Notes: generated from the sequence alone by a model not told the origin. Numbered from the stretch's first letter, positions 9,244-17,407 are shown. The stretch is 64,000 nucleotides of DNA from Lacibacter cauensis (GCF_007830055.1 NZ_VLLE01000005.1:62001-126000); one strand, 5' to 3'. Numbers and translations are program-made.

Positions 9244-10476
9244 ATGCAGAATAATTCCAAAGTATCTTTCGAGAACACCGCAAATGCGTTTGAATACAAA
9301 AACAACGATCAGCTAAAAAAAGCACATTTCCTTTTTTCATCCATGGGTTATCAATGGCTCGTAAACATTGGTACACGCATTACTCCGTGGGCTATTAAAG
9401 CCGGTTTGCCGGTGAAAGGTCTCATCCGCTCTACTTTGTTTGAACAGTTTGTGGGTGGTGAAACACTGGAGCAAACAGCAAAAGTGGCCGATAAACTGGA
9501 AGAGTTTCATGTACAGGTGATTCTTGATTATGGTGTAGAAGGCGGCGATTATGGTGAGGAAGAGAAAGATCATTCCTGCGATCAGTTTATCAAGGTAATC
9601 AACTATGCTGCTACACAGGCCAACATACCATTTATGAGTGTGAAGGTGACGGGTATTGCCCGGTTTGCCTTGCTGGAGAAAATGGATGGTTTAATGCAGC
9701 AAGCAACCGGCACATTGGTGCGTCGTTATGAAGCAGCTCTGGAGCAGTTACGTGCTGATGAAAAAGCTGAGTGGCAACGGGTGTGTAACCGCATGGAAAA
9801 AATATGTTCTGCTGCTGCTGCAAAAAAAGTAGGTGTGTTGATTGATGCGGAAGAAACCTGGATTCAGGATCCTGTTGATGCATTAACCATGCTCATGATG
9901 GATCAATACAATAAAACTACCGCTGTATTATACAACACGGCTCAGCTTTACCGCCACGATCGTTACCAGTTTTTGTGCGATTGTTACGAAGCTGCCGAGC
10001 AACGTAACTTCATCCTCGGTATAAAAATCGTACGTGGTGCGTATATGGAAAAAGAACGCAAGCGTGCAGCCGACATGAATTATCCTTCACCTATACAACC
10101 CGATAAAGAAGCTTGCGACCGTGATTACAACCGTGCTGTTGAGTTTTGCATTGCACATGTTGACCGTATTGCTGTTATTGTAGCATCACATAACGAATAC
10201 AGCAATCAGCTTGCAGCCGAACTGCTGCACAGCAAAGGCTTGCCGCATAATCATCCGCATGTGCATTTCAGCCAGCTGTATGGCATGAGCGATCATATTA
10301 CGTTCAACCTTGCCAAAGAAGGCTATTCGGTAAGCAAGTACCTGCCGTTCGGTCCTATTGAAGATGTAGTACCTTATCTCATGCGCCGTGCACAGGAAAA
10401 CAGTTCCGTTAGCGGACAAACAGGAAGAGAACTGCTGCTGATTAAAAAGGAACTGGCCAGAAGAGGAGTAAAGTAA
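9244..10476 (+). CDS. Proline dehydrogenase
   Basis: A 410-residue monofunctional FAD-dependent proline dehydrogenase, which oxidises L-proline to pyrroline-5-carboxylate and passes electrons to the quinone pool. The beta/alpha barrel signatures are visible: 'FMSVKVTGIARF', 'VGVLIDAEETWIQ', 'ILGIKIVRGAYMEKER', 'VASHNEYS' and the C-terminal 'YLPFGPIEDVVPYLMRRAQE' that binds substrate carboxylate and FAD. No P5C dehydrogenase is fused or adjacent. The ATG at 9244 is preferred over an in-frame TTG at 9220 because that codon lies within the -7 box. Length fits the eukaryote-like branch common in Bacteroidota. Confidence 0.92.
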   Translation: MQNNSKVSFENTANAFEYKNNDQLKKAHFLFSSMGYQWLVNIGTRITPWAIKAGLPVKGLIRSTLFEQFVGGETLEQTAKVADKLEEFHVQVILDYGVEGGDYGEEEKDHSCDQFIKVINYAATQANIPFMSVKVTGIARFALLEKMDGLMQQATGTLVRRYEAALEQLRADEKAEWQRVCNRMEKICSAAAAKKVGVLIDAEETWIQDPVDALTMLMMDQYNKTTAVLYNTAQLYRHDRYQFLCDCYEAAEQRNFILGIKIVRGAYMEKERKRAADMNYPSPIQPDKEACDRDYNRAVEFCIAHVDRIAVIVASHNEYSNQLAAELLHSKGLPHNHPHVHFSQLYGMSDHITFNLAKEGYSVSKYLPFGPIEDVVPYLMRRAQENSSVSGQTGRELLLIKKELARRGVK

Positions 10477-10551
10477 TTCCCTTCGATATTGTCTGTACAC
10501 AATCAATCCACAGGGCACTTTGCCTGTGCCTTGTAACTTGTGCCTTTTAGT

Positions 10552-10559
10552 TACCTTGC
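10552..10559 (+). promoter_or_regulatory. Possible -7 box directly before thyA
   Basis: TACCTTGC is a shortened match to TAnnTTTGC and ends 4 nt before the thyA ATG. The same geometry recurs before fmt, the ABC-F gene and the DUF2905 gene. Weak on its own. Confidence 0.35.
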
Positions 10560-10563
10560 AGCC

Positions 10564-11358
10564 ATGCAACAATACCACGCTTTACTGCAGCATATATTGG
10601 ATAATGGTACAGAAAAAACCGATCGTACCGGTACGGGTACAAAAAGTGTATTCGGTTACCAGATGCGTTTCAACCTCAGCGAAGGTTTTCCGTTGGTAAC
10701 AACGAAAAAAGTACACCTGCGCAGCATCATTCACGAATTATTATGGTTTCTTAAAGGTGAAACCAACATTGCTTACCTGAAAGAAAACGGTGTAAGTATT
10801 TGGGATGAGTGGGCTGATGAAAATGGTGAGCTTGGTCCGGTGTATGGCAAACAGTGGCGCAGCTGGGAAGGAGCGAACGGTGTGGTGATTGACCAGGTGA
10901 CAGATTTAATTGAACAGATTAAAAAGAATCCCGACAGTCGCCGTCTCATCATCAGTGCATGGAATGTAGCCGATCTGCCAAAGATGGCGTTAATGCCTTG
11001 TCATACCATTTTTCAATTTTATGTGGCCGATGGCAAACTCAGTTGCCAGTTATACCAACGCAGTGCCGATGTGTTTTTGGGTGTGCCGTTCAATATTGCA
11101 TCGTATGCATTGTTAACACTAATGATTGCACAGGTATGCGATCTGCAGCCCGGCGATTTTGTGCATACGTTTGGTGATGTACATATTTACAGCAATCACA
11201 TGGAGCAGGTGAAGCTGCAGTTAAGCCGCACACCGTTTCCATTGCCAACCATGAAACTGAATCCTACAGTAAAAGATATTTTTCAATTCAAGTTCGAAGA
11301 TTTTACGCTGGAGAATTACCAGAGTCATCCGGCGATTAAAGCACCGGTAGCGGTGTAG
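10564..11358 (+). CDS. thyA: Thymidylate synthase
   Basis: A 264-residue protein, the same length as the E. coli enzyme when started at the ATG at 10564. It methylates dUMP to dTMP using methylene-tetrahydrofolate, producing dihydrofolate. Visible motifs include '[12 protein letters not shown]', '[10 protein letters not shown]', 'VYGKQWR', the catalytic Cys in '[12 protein letters not shown]', '[22 protein letters not shown]' (written here in part) and '[10 protein letters not shown]'. The folA gene that regenerates its folate product lies 510 bp downstream, separated by the four-helix-bundle gene. An in-frame TTG at 10540 is unlikely to be the start. Confidence 0.96.
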   Translation: MQQYHALLQHILDNGTEKTDRTGTGTKSVFGYQMRFNLSEGFPLVTTKKVHLRSIIHELLWFLKGETNIAYLKENGVSIWDEWADENGELGPVYGKQWRSWEGANGVVIDQVTDLIEQIKKNPDSRRLIISAWNVADLPKMALMPCHTIFQFYVADGKLSCQLYQRSADVFLGVPFNIASYALLTLMIAQVCDLQPGDFVHTFGDVHIYSNHMEQVKLQLSRTPFPLPTMKLNPTVKDIFQFKFEDFTLENYQSHPAIKAPVAV

Positions 11359-11360
11359 TA

Positions 11361-11400
11361 AATGAAGAATGAAAAATGAAGATTGAGAAATGAAGAAGTA
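11361..11400 (+). repeat. Left arm of an A/T-rich inverted repeat bracketing the four-helix-bundle gene
   Basis: This stretch begins AATGAAGAATGAAAAATG and ends ATGAAGAAGT. Its imperfect reverse complement lies at 11831-11870, just before folA. Nearly the same left arm occurs again at 12380-12411 after folA. See the matching arms and the separate finding. Confidence 0.7.
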
Positions 11401-11441
11401 AAGCGAACTGTGAATTCAATGCTCAACCAAAAACACCGCAT

Positions 11442-11822
11442 ATGGAAAATAGTAACAAATTCGATCTGGAAGATCGCCTTGTAGATTTTGCATGTATGTG
11501 TCTGGATGTTTGCGAACTTCTTCCTGCTACCAAAGCAGGACAAAATCTCGAATATCAGTTGTCGAAAAGCGGAACAGCTCCTGCTTTAATTTATGGGGAA
11601 GCACAAGCGGCAGAATCAAGAGCCGATTTTTTGCATAAGATGAAATTGTGTTTGAAGGAAATCAAGGAGTCAAGAATCAATCTTAAAATCATCAGGCGCA
11701 AACCTGTTGTTATAGATGAGAAAGTAGAAAAAGCATTTACTGAAAGTAATGAGTTGATGGCAATCTTTCTGAAGAGTATTGAAACAGCTCAAAGAAATGA
11801 CGAACGAAGAAAGAAGCAGTAA
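11442..11822 (+). CDS. Four-helix-bundle protein (23S rRNA intervening-sequence protein family)
   Basis: A 126-residue, highly helical protein: 'FDLEDRLVDFACMCLDVCELLPAT', 'LEYQLSKSGTAPALIYGEAQAAES', 'DFLHKMKLCLKEIKESRINLKII'. The spacing and the 'QL.KSGT...NY.EAQ'-type signature match the four-helix-bundle family first found in proteins encoded within intervening sequences of 23S rRNA genes, and very common as stand-alone genes in Bacteroidota. Its molecular function is unknown. It splits the thyA-folA pair and is bracketed by imperfect inverted repeats, which suggests it arrived as part of a small element. Confidence 0.85.
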   Translation: MENSNKFDLEDRLVDFACMCLDVCELLPATKAGQNLEYQLSKSGTAPALIYGEAQAAESRADFLHKMKLCLKEIKESRINLKIIRRKPVVIDEKVEKAFTESNELMAIFLKSIETAQRNDERRKKQ

Positions 11823-11824
11823 GT

Positions 11825-11870
11825 TGGGTGTTTTTTATTTCTCATTATTCATTTTTTATTTTTCATTCAT
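11825..11870 (+). repeat. Right arm of the inverted repeat, before folA
   Basis: T-rich stretch ending TTTTTATTTTTCATTC immediately before the folA ATG. Its reverse complement aligns with 11361-11400, sharing GAATGAAAAAT and a (A/T)TGAGAAAT block. An equivalent arm lies at 12424-12462. Confidence 0.7.
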
Positions 11871-12384
11871 GATCATAAGTTTAATCGTAGCTGCATCATC
11901 CAACAACGCCATTGGCAGAGATAATCAATTGTTGTGGCATCTGCCAACCGATCTGAAGTTTTTCAAAAATACCACATGGGCATTGCCCGTTATTATGGGA
12001 CGAAAAACCTTTGATTCCGTTGGCGGCAAGCCATTGCAGGGAAGAACCAATATTATTATCTCCCGTCAGCAGGGGTTACAGTCCACTTATGATAATGTGT
12101 GGTTTGCATCTTCGTTGGAAGATGCAATAGCGCAGGCGAAGAAACTGGAGACGAATGAAATTTTTATTGCAGGCGGCTCGCAGATATACGAGCAGGCATT
12201 ACCAATTGCCAACCGCATTTATCTTACTCGTGTGCATGCAAACATTGAAGCAGCTGATGCATTTTTTCCTGCGTTTGATGTAACCGATTGGAACCTGAGC
12301 AAGAACAGCGATTTTACTGCAGATGAAAAACATGCCTATTCATTTTCTATACAACAGTGGGACAGGGACGAAAGTAAAAAATGA
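11869..12384 (+). CDS. folA: Dihydrofolate reductase
   Basis: A 171-residue protein reducing dihydrofolate to tetrahydrofolate with NADPH. The start 'MIISLIVAASSNNAIGRDNQLLWHLPTDLKFFK' shows the DHFR signature, including the active-site acidic residue in 'LWHLPTDLKFFK'. 'VIMGRKTFDSVGGKPLQGR' is the cofactor-binding region, and 'IFIAGGSQIYEQAL' closes the fold. The open frame extends upstream to 11779, but that would overlap the four-helix-bundle gene and include the T-rich repeat arm, so the ATG at 11869 is chosen. It works with thyA upstream. Confidence 0.95.
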   Translation: MIISLIVAASSNNAIGRDNQLLWHLPTDLKFFKNTTWALPVIMGRKTFDSVGGKPLQGRTNIIISRQQGLQSTYDNVWFASSLEDAIAQAKKLETNEIFIAGGSQIYEQALPIANRIYLTRVHANIEAADAFFPAFDVTDWNLSKNSDFTADEKHAYSFSIQQWDRDESKK

Positions 12385-12462
12385 AGAATGAAAAATGTAT
12401 AATGAAGAAGTTAGTTGCCTTCACTTTTTAATTCCTCATTTGTAATTTTTAATTTTTCATTT
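12380..12462 (+). repeat. Empty copy of the inverted repeat that brackets the four-helix-bundle gene
   Basis: Left arm AATGAAGAATGAAAAATG...ATGAAGAAGT (12380-12411) overlaps the folA stop codon. The right arm is at 12424-12462 (ends TTTTTAATTTTTCATTT). Only about a dozen bases separate them. Both arms align with those around the four-helix-bundle gene, so this is the same element without cargo. It ends 4 nt before the next start codon. Confidence 0.7.
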
Positions 12463-12466
12463 CTAG

Positions 12467-13267
12467 ATGTATTCCGTTTTTCAACTTGGTAAAAAATATT
12501 TACGCTATTACTTTACGGCAGCCAATGGCAAAGGGCATGGCGTGCATTCGCCGTTTGTGTTTAGTCTTATTACCAAGGTGCTGAACGATGCAACAAAGTA
12601 TCCTGCTTACAAAGAAATAGAAACGCAACGCAACCTGTTGCTAGGTAATGAAACGATTATTACAGTAGAAGATTTTGGTGCAGGTTCAACCAAAGGATTA
12701 ACCAAACAGCGTGTGGTGCAACAAATCGCTGCTACATCGTTAAAGCCAAAAAAATATGCACAATTGTTATATCGGTTGGTGAATTATTTTCAACCCAAAC
12801 AAATACTGGAGTTAGGAACATCCTTAGGCATAACAACCGCATATCTGGCAAAAGCAAATCCTTCTGCAGCTGTTACAACAATGGAAGGCTCTACAGCTGT
12901 TGCAACAATAGCGCAGCAACAGTTCGATGCATTGCAGTTGAAAAACATTGCCGTTGTTACAGGGAACTTCGATGAAACCTTACAGCCGCTGATTGATAAA
13001 GCAGGACAGGCATTTGACTTTGTGTTTATCGATGGCAACCATCGCAAAGAACCGACCTTGCGTTATTTCGAACAATTGCTTGCCAAAGCAAATAATGATA
13101 CAGTGTTTGTATTTGATGATATCCACTGGAGTGCAGAAATGGAAGAAGCATGGGAGCAGCTGAAACAACATCCGCAGGTAACATTAACGGTTGATTTGTT
13201 TTTTATCGGTCTTGTGTTTTTAAGAAAAGAACAGAAGGAAAGAGAGCATTTCATTATCAGATATTAA
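12467..13267 (+). CDS. Class I SAM-dependent methyltransferase (O-methyltransferase-like)
   Basis: A 266-residue Rossmann-fold methyltransferase. About residues 90-240 contain motif I 'QILELGTSLGITTAYLA', the acidic end of strand 2 in 'VTTMEGS', 'FDFVFIDGNHRKEPT' and 'VFVFDDIHWSAEMEEAW', the pattern of caffeoyl-CoA-type O-methyltransferases. The N-terminal 90 residues ('YLRYYFTAANGKGHGVHSPFVF') are typical of a Bacteroidota-specific branch. The substrate is unknown. It is followed 11 bp later by a small gene of unknown function, so the two are likely co-transcribed. Confidence 0.82.
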   Translation: MYSVFQLGKKYLRYYFTAANGKGHGVHSPFVFSLITKVLNDATKYPAYKEIETQRNLLLGNETIITVEDFGAGSTKGLTKQRVVQQIAATSLKPKKYAQLLYRLVNYFQPKQILELGTSLGITTAYLAKANPSAAVTTMEGSTAVATIAQQQFDALQLKNIAVVTGNFDETLQPLIDKAGQAFDFVFIDGNHRKEPTLRYFEQLLAKANNDTVFVFDDIHWSAEMEEAWEQLKQHPQVTLTVDLFFIGLVFLRKEQKEREHFIIRY

Positions 13268-13278
13268 AATGGAAGTCG

Positions 13279-13716
13279 ATGAGCTATAACATATCAGGAC
13301 AATGGAAGGGTTACTTTTGGTATGGGAAAGAATACGGCGAACTGGAAGGTGAGTCTGTTGAGTTTATGATGTTTTTAGAAGAAAATGATGGAGCGGTTCG
13401 TGGAAAGTGTTTTGAAATGGGTGGGGTTGGTGTTGCCGAAGGAGCTGATTTGGCAGAGATTAATGGTTTTGTGAAGGGCACTCAAATCAGTTTTATTAAA
13501 AAATATGCAAACGCAACTTTCCTGGATGAAGATGGAAATGCATATGCCGATCCTTCTAAAGCATCGCAGGAGATACATTACGAAGGAGAGTTTGATAGAA
13601 GTAAGATGCAATTTGAAGGCAAATGGGAGATTATTGAAAAAGTTGAAGATTACGGTGATACGCTAATCGAATATATAGCTACAGGTACCTGGATGATGAA
13701 AAAAGAAAATGATTAA
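13279..13716 (+). CDS. Small protein of unknown function
   Basis: A 145-residue acidic cytosolic protein rich in Gly, Glu and aromatic residues: 'ISGQWKGYFWYGKEYGELEGESVEFMMFLEE', 'YEGEFDRSKMQFEGKWEI', 'ATGTWMMKKEN'. The repeated G-x-W strand pattern suggests an antiparallel beta-barrel of the lipocalin/FABP kind, but I recognise no family. It lies 11 bp after the methyltransferase and overlaps, or nearly abuts, the RsmF-like gene, so it belongs to the same transcript. No signal peptide is visible. Confidence 0.7.
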   Translation: MSYNISGQWKGYFWYGKEYGELEGESVEFMMFLEENDGAVRGKCFEMGGVGVAEGADLAEINGFVKGTQISFIKKYANATFLDEDGNAYADPSKASQEIHYEGEFDRSKMQFEGKWEIIEKVEDYGDTLIEYIATGTWMMKKEND

Positions 13717-13720
13717 TAAT

Positions 13721-15142
13721 ATGCATCTACCGGCTTCCTTGATGACTTCGCTCAGTAAGATCAATAGTTTTGATCGGGATGCTTTTGTGCAGGTGCATGA
13801 AAGTGGTGAACAGGTTGTGTCGGTGCGGATGAATCCATTGAAGAGGTCAATGGTGAATGGTGAATGGTCAATCGGTAACGATCAATCAGCCAAACTAAAT
13901 AATCAGGAACTCATTCACCATTCACCATTCACCTTTCACGCTCCCGTTCCCTGGTCCTCCAATGGTTATTATCTCAGCGAACGTCCTTTGTTTACACTCG
14001 ATCCGCTGTTGCATGCCGGTGCTTATTATGTGCAGGAAGCCAGCAGTATGTTTGTGGAAGAAGCCATAAAGCAAACCGTTGATTTGTCGCAACCATTGCT
14101 GGTACTTGATCTCTGTGCAGCACCGGGTGGCAAATCAACGTTACTGCAATCGGTGATCAGCAAGGAAAGTTTATTAGTGAGTAATGAAGTAATTCAATCA
14201 CGGGTAAACATTCTCAAAGAAAACATTACCAAATGGGGAGCCGATAATGTGGTTGTAACGAACAATGATCCTTCTGCATTTTCAAAACTCAGCGGACTGT
14301 TTGATGTACTGGTGATTGATGCACCCTGCAGCGGCAGTGGTTTGTTTCGTCGAGATCCGGAAGCCATCAACGAATGGAGTGAAGCAAATGTGGAACTCTG
14401 CAGTCAGCGGCAGCAACGTATACTTGCTGATGCATGGCCTTGTTTAAAAGAAGACGGTGTGTTGATCTATAGCACCTGTTCGTATTCTGCTGAAGAAGAT
14501 GAAGAGATACTTGATTGGCTTGAGGAAAGGTTTGAAGTGGAAGGTTTAAGGTTAAGGGTTAATGATGAATGGAAGATTGATGAAGTACAATCTGCTTCAG
14601 GTGCATACGGTTATCGTTTCTGGCCCAATAAGGTAAAAGGCGAAGGTTTTTTTATTGTGGCCTTTCGTAAGAAAGAAACACCGTCACCGTTGCGCATCAA
14701 AATAAAAAAGAACCAGGAGCCTGCGAAGAAAGATGCAGCGATTGCTGCGCAGTGGATGCAAATTGCCGATGCGTATAGTTTTGTAATGCAGGGACAAATC
14801 ATTGCAGCTGTACCAACTGCATGGCACGATATGATTCAATTTTTAATGCAGGAATTAAAAGTGCGGTATGCAGGTATTGAGTTGGGCAGTATTGCCAAGA
14901 ATGATCTGTTGCCCGAACATGCATTGGCGCTGAGTACAAATGTGAACAGCAAGGTTGTGCGTGTTGAATTAACCAAAGAACAGGCATTGGACTATTTGCG
15001 CAAGAACGATCTGCAGCTCGATCATCCGCACAAAGGCTGGGCATTGGCAACTTACAATGGACTGGGCTTAGGCTGGATGAAGTTATTGGGCAACCGCATG
15101 AATAATTATTATCCGAAAGAATGGCGGATATTGATGCGATGA
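13721..15142 (+). CDS. 16S rRNA m5C methyltransferase, RsmF/RsmB (NOL1/NOP2/Sun) type, with in-frame repeat insertion
   Basis: A 473-residue RNA (cytosine-5)-methyltransferase. SAM-binding motif I is 'LDLCAAPGGKSTLL' near residues 129-142. Motif IV is 'VIDAPCSGSGLFRRD', and the catalytic Cys is in 'YSTCSYSAEEDE'. A C-terminal PUA-like domain ends 'GLGLGWMKLLGNRMNNYYPKEWR'. The start at 13721 (MHLPASL) fits relatives better than the ATG at 13709 that overlaps the preceding stop. About residues 43-76 ('SMVNGEWSIGND...HHSPFTFHAP') are encoded by a palindromic repeat that also lies inside fmt. They interrupt the loop between 'VSVRMNPLK' and 'VPWSSNGYYL' without breaking the frame. Confidence 0.9.
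   Translation: MHLPASLMTSLSKINSFDRDAFVQVHESGEQVVSVRMNPLKRSMVNGEWSIGNDQSAKLNNQELIHHSPFTFHAPVPWSSNGYYLSERPLFTLDPLLHAGAYYVQEASSMFVEEAIKQTVDLSQPLLVLDLCAAPGGKSTLLQSVISKESLLVSNEVIQSRVNILKENITKWGADNVVVTNNDPSAFSKLSGLFDVLVIDAPCSGSGLFRRDPEAINEWSEANVELCSQRQQRILADAWPCLKEDGVLIYSTCSYSAEEDEEILDWLEERFEVEGLRLRVNDEWKIDEVQSASGAYGYRFWPNKVKGEGFFIVAFRKKETPSPLRIKIKKNQEPAKKDAAIAAQWMQIADAYSFVMQGQIIAAVPTAWHDMIQFLMQELKVRYAGIELGSIAKNDLLPEHALALSTNVNSKVVRVELTKEQALDYLRKNDLQLDHPHKGWALATYNGLGLGWMKLLGNRMNNYYPKEWRILMR
13847..13945 (+). repeat. Palindromic repeat inserted in frame in the RsmF-like gene
   Basis: The left arm contains ATGGTGAATGGTGAATGG and the right arm CCATTCACCATTCACC, about 45 nt apart. The sequence begins GTCAATGGTGAAT and ends CACGCTCCC, as does the copy in fmt on the opposite strand (19837-19933). 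It is fully translated. Confidence 0.85.
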
Positions 15143-15205
15143 GTAAACCTTATAGCTGCTCACTGCGGGTAAGGATTTCGTTAAGAAGAAAATAGCCGCT
15201 CAACT

Positions 15206-15285
15206 GACGTCACTTCTTGGAACGAAGCAGTCTTCTGATACGAAGTAATAAAGTAATAAGATTGCTTCGTTCCTCGCAACGACGG
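15206..15285. repeat. Palindromic intergenic repeat (GGAACGAAGCA family)
   Basis: GGAACGAAGCAGTCTT (15219-15234) pairs with AAGATTGCTTCGTTCC (15258-15273) with one mismatch, and weaker pairing continues outwards on both sides. It lies between two convergent genes, so it could also act as a transcription stop. Similar GAGGAACGAAGCAATC palindromes are widespread in bacterial genomes (general knowledge). Confidence 0.7.
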
Positions 15286-15290
15286 TTCAA

Positions 15291-16934
15291 TTATTTAAAC
15301 TTTGTATTAAACAGCAACTTGAAGCCTGTCCAAACAAGTATAGCGGCACACGAATAGAATAAAATTTTGATACCCTCACTGTTGGGTTGATAGATCATGA
15401 GCAAGGTTGCACAAATCATCAACAAGCCAAGAATAAACACATATGCAAGGCGATTGAAATTTTGCCGTAGCGCTTTATTGGTAAAACTATCTTCCCGGAA
15501 ATTAATTTCGTGTTTTAATACACCTGTACGCAGATTGTTTACGATCTCTTTAATATCGGTTGGCAAGCGATCGACGATGTACAGATAATCTTCTGCAGAG
15601 TTGATGACCTTGTTGATAATGGCATCGAAGCTGAATTTTTCTTTGATCTTTTCTTTTGCATACGGCTCAATCATATTGATGATAGAAATGTCAGCTTCCA
15701 GTGCCTCTGCAAATTTTTGAATCGTACCTAACGCTTTCAACAACATGTACAAATTGGTGGGCACTTTTAAACCGTGACGGAGGATGACTTTAAACGTATC
15801 AGCCATCAGGCTCGAAATATCTACTTTATCGTATGGAATATAACTGTACTTCTGGATAAGTTCGCCAATTTCAAATTCAAGATCGGCCTGTTCTTTATAA
15901 AAATTTACATTCAGTAATGCAAGCAAAGCTTTGGTAATTCGGTGTGTATCCTGTCGTGCAAAGCCCAGCATAAAGTTGATGAGCGCCTGTATCTGTGCAG
16001 GTTTTAAACTGGCTGTCATGCCATGATCGAGCAATACCACCTGGTTGTTTTCACGAATAAGTAAATTACCTGCATGCGGGTCAGCATGGAAAAAGCCATG
16101 CTGCAGAATCATTTTTAAAATAATGTTGGTGCCGTTTACAGCTATTTGTTTTACATCGTATCCATTCGCTATCAATTCATTTTTTGCATCCGGTTCGATA
16201 CCCGTAACAAATTCCATCACCAGTATTTTCTGCGTGGTGTAGTTGCTGTACACTTTTGGTATGTAACAGTAATCATCGTGTTTAAAAATTTCAGCAAAGC
16301 GCATCATGTTCGAAGCTTCATTGGTGAAATCAAGTTCTTTCTTCATGATCACACCAAAGTCTTCTACAAATTCTATCACGTTAAAGCTGGCAAGCTCAGG
16401 ATAAGATTTTACCACCTGCTCTGCCAATATTTTTATCAAAACAAGATCGATGGAGATTTTTTGTTTGATATGCGGACGCTGCACTTTTACAGCAACAGTT
16501 TCGCCGTTGCGTAAAACAGCTTTGTATACCTGAGCAATGGATGCTGATGCAATGGGTGTATGATCGAGTTGTTCAAATACCTCATGTAGAGGATCGCCCA
16601 GCTCTTCTTCTATGATGCGGTAAGCGATGGCATTATCGAAAGGACGTGCAGAAGATTGCAGCTTCTTCAATTCGTTGCGCAATTGTTCCGACACCAGATC
16701 CGGACGGTCGGCAATGATCTGCCCGAACTTAATAAAGGTTGGTCCCAAGTCTTCGATCATAAAACGGATACGCTCCGATCGGGAAGTAAGATTTTTTCTT
16801 TTCGGATCGATGATGCGTCGCAGAAAACGATTACTGTAAACGCTGTTCTTCAGCAAATGCTTGGTAATGATAAACAGAATGCTGATTAAACGAAAACTGT
16901 TACGGAACAGGCGGTTTACCCGGAATATCCACAT
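15291..16934 (-). CDS. ABC1/AarF/UbiB family atypical protein kinase
   Basis: A 547-residue member of the UbiB family. 'EDLGPTFIKFGQIIADRPDLV' holds the KxGQ motif that replaces the usual P-loop. 'PIASASIAQVYKAVL' is the Ala-rich loop, 'VAVKVQRP' has the lysine, 'GFFHADPHAGNLLI' is the catalytic loop and 'VVLLDHGM' the metal-binding DxG-like site. Two hydrophobic segments at the C-terminus (about 490-540) anchor it to the membrane. UbiB proteins support quinone biosynthesis or lipid handling; in a menaquinone-using bacterium the role is not established. It stands alone apart from the YtxH gene upstream. Confidence 0.88.
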   Translation of the reverse strand: MWIFRVNRLFRNSFRLISILFIITKHLLKNSVYSNRFLRRIIDPKRKNLTSRSERIRFMIEDLGPTFIKFGQIIADRPDLVSEQLRNELKKLQSSARPFDNAIAYRIIEEELGDPLHEVFEQLDHTPIASASIAQVYKAVLRNGETVAVKVQRPHIKQKISIDLVLIKILAEQVVKSYPELASFNVIEFVEDFGVIMKKELDFTNEASNMMRFAEIFKHDDYCYIPKVYSNYTTQKILVMEFVTGIEPDAKNELIANGYDVKQIAVNGTNIILKMILQHGFFHADPHAGNLLIRENNQVVLLDHGMTASLKPAQIQALINFMLGFARQDTHRITKALLALLNVNFYKEQADLEFEIGELIQKYSYIPYDKVDISSLMADTFKVILRHGLKVPTNLYMLLKALGTIQKFAEALEADISIINMIEPYAKEKIKEKFSFDAIINKVINSAEDYLYIVDRLPTDIKEIVNNLRTGVLKHEINFREDSFTNKALRQNFNRLAYVFILGLLMICATLLMIYQPNSEGIKILFYSCAAILVWTGFKLLFNTKFK

Positions 16935-17119
16935 ACGATAGCTGTTTACAGTGATGAATTGATTGGGCGTTTAGTTACAAACAAAAGGCTGCTCCATTGT
17001 TGTACACACAAAGTAATCATTCTGCGTTATCAACAAAAGGGTTGATTGCAAACAGTTCACTGCTCCTTTTTACTTTGTACAAACAAGACAGGAGGCAGCC
17101 TTTGTTTAGTGCGATTACA

Positions 17120-17407
17120 TCAGGAAAGTACCTGTGCTTTCAGGTTGTTACCTGTTATTCTTGTAGATTCAAGAATTTCCAGTACACGTTTGCGGGTATC
17201 TTCTTTTAAACCGGCGATTTCCGATTTAAATACTTCTTTCAACTCTTCAATTTCCGAACTGCTGTTCTTCACTTTATACCAGCGTTCCTTAACATCTTCC
17301 AGTTTTTCACTGATTTTATTACGCATCGATGCACCTGCTTCAGGTGCTAACAGCAAACCTGCAACAGCGCCTGCTGCGGCACATGCCAACATTAATCGTA
17401 AACTCAT
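17120..17407 (-). CDS. YtxH domain-containing protein
   Basis: A 95-residue protein with an N-terminal hydrophobic, glycine/alanine-rich segment followed by 'LLLAPEAGASMRNKISEKLEDVKERW', the YtxH/gas-vesicle-like signature. A charged helical stretch predicted to form a coiled coil covers residues 35-90. YtxH proteins are membrane-anchored, often stress-associated small proteins without a defined biochemical role. The gene lies 185 bp upstream of the AarF/UbiB gene on the same strand. Confidence 0.75.
   Translation of the reverse strand: MSLRLMLACAAAGAVAGLLLAPEAGASMRNKISEKLEDVKERWYKVKNSSSEIEELKEVFKSEIAGLKEDTRKRVLEILESTRITGNNLKAQVLS

Noticed and set aside
13847-13935. Possible CRISPR-like short direct repeats (GGTGAAT units)
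   Set aside because: Units are contiguous without spacers, arranged as inverted arms and translated; no cas gene nearby.
16146-16514. 122-codon plus-strand frame opposite the AarF/UbiB gene
   Set aside because: Antisense shadow of a strongly conserved kinase; no signal, domain or promoter.
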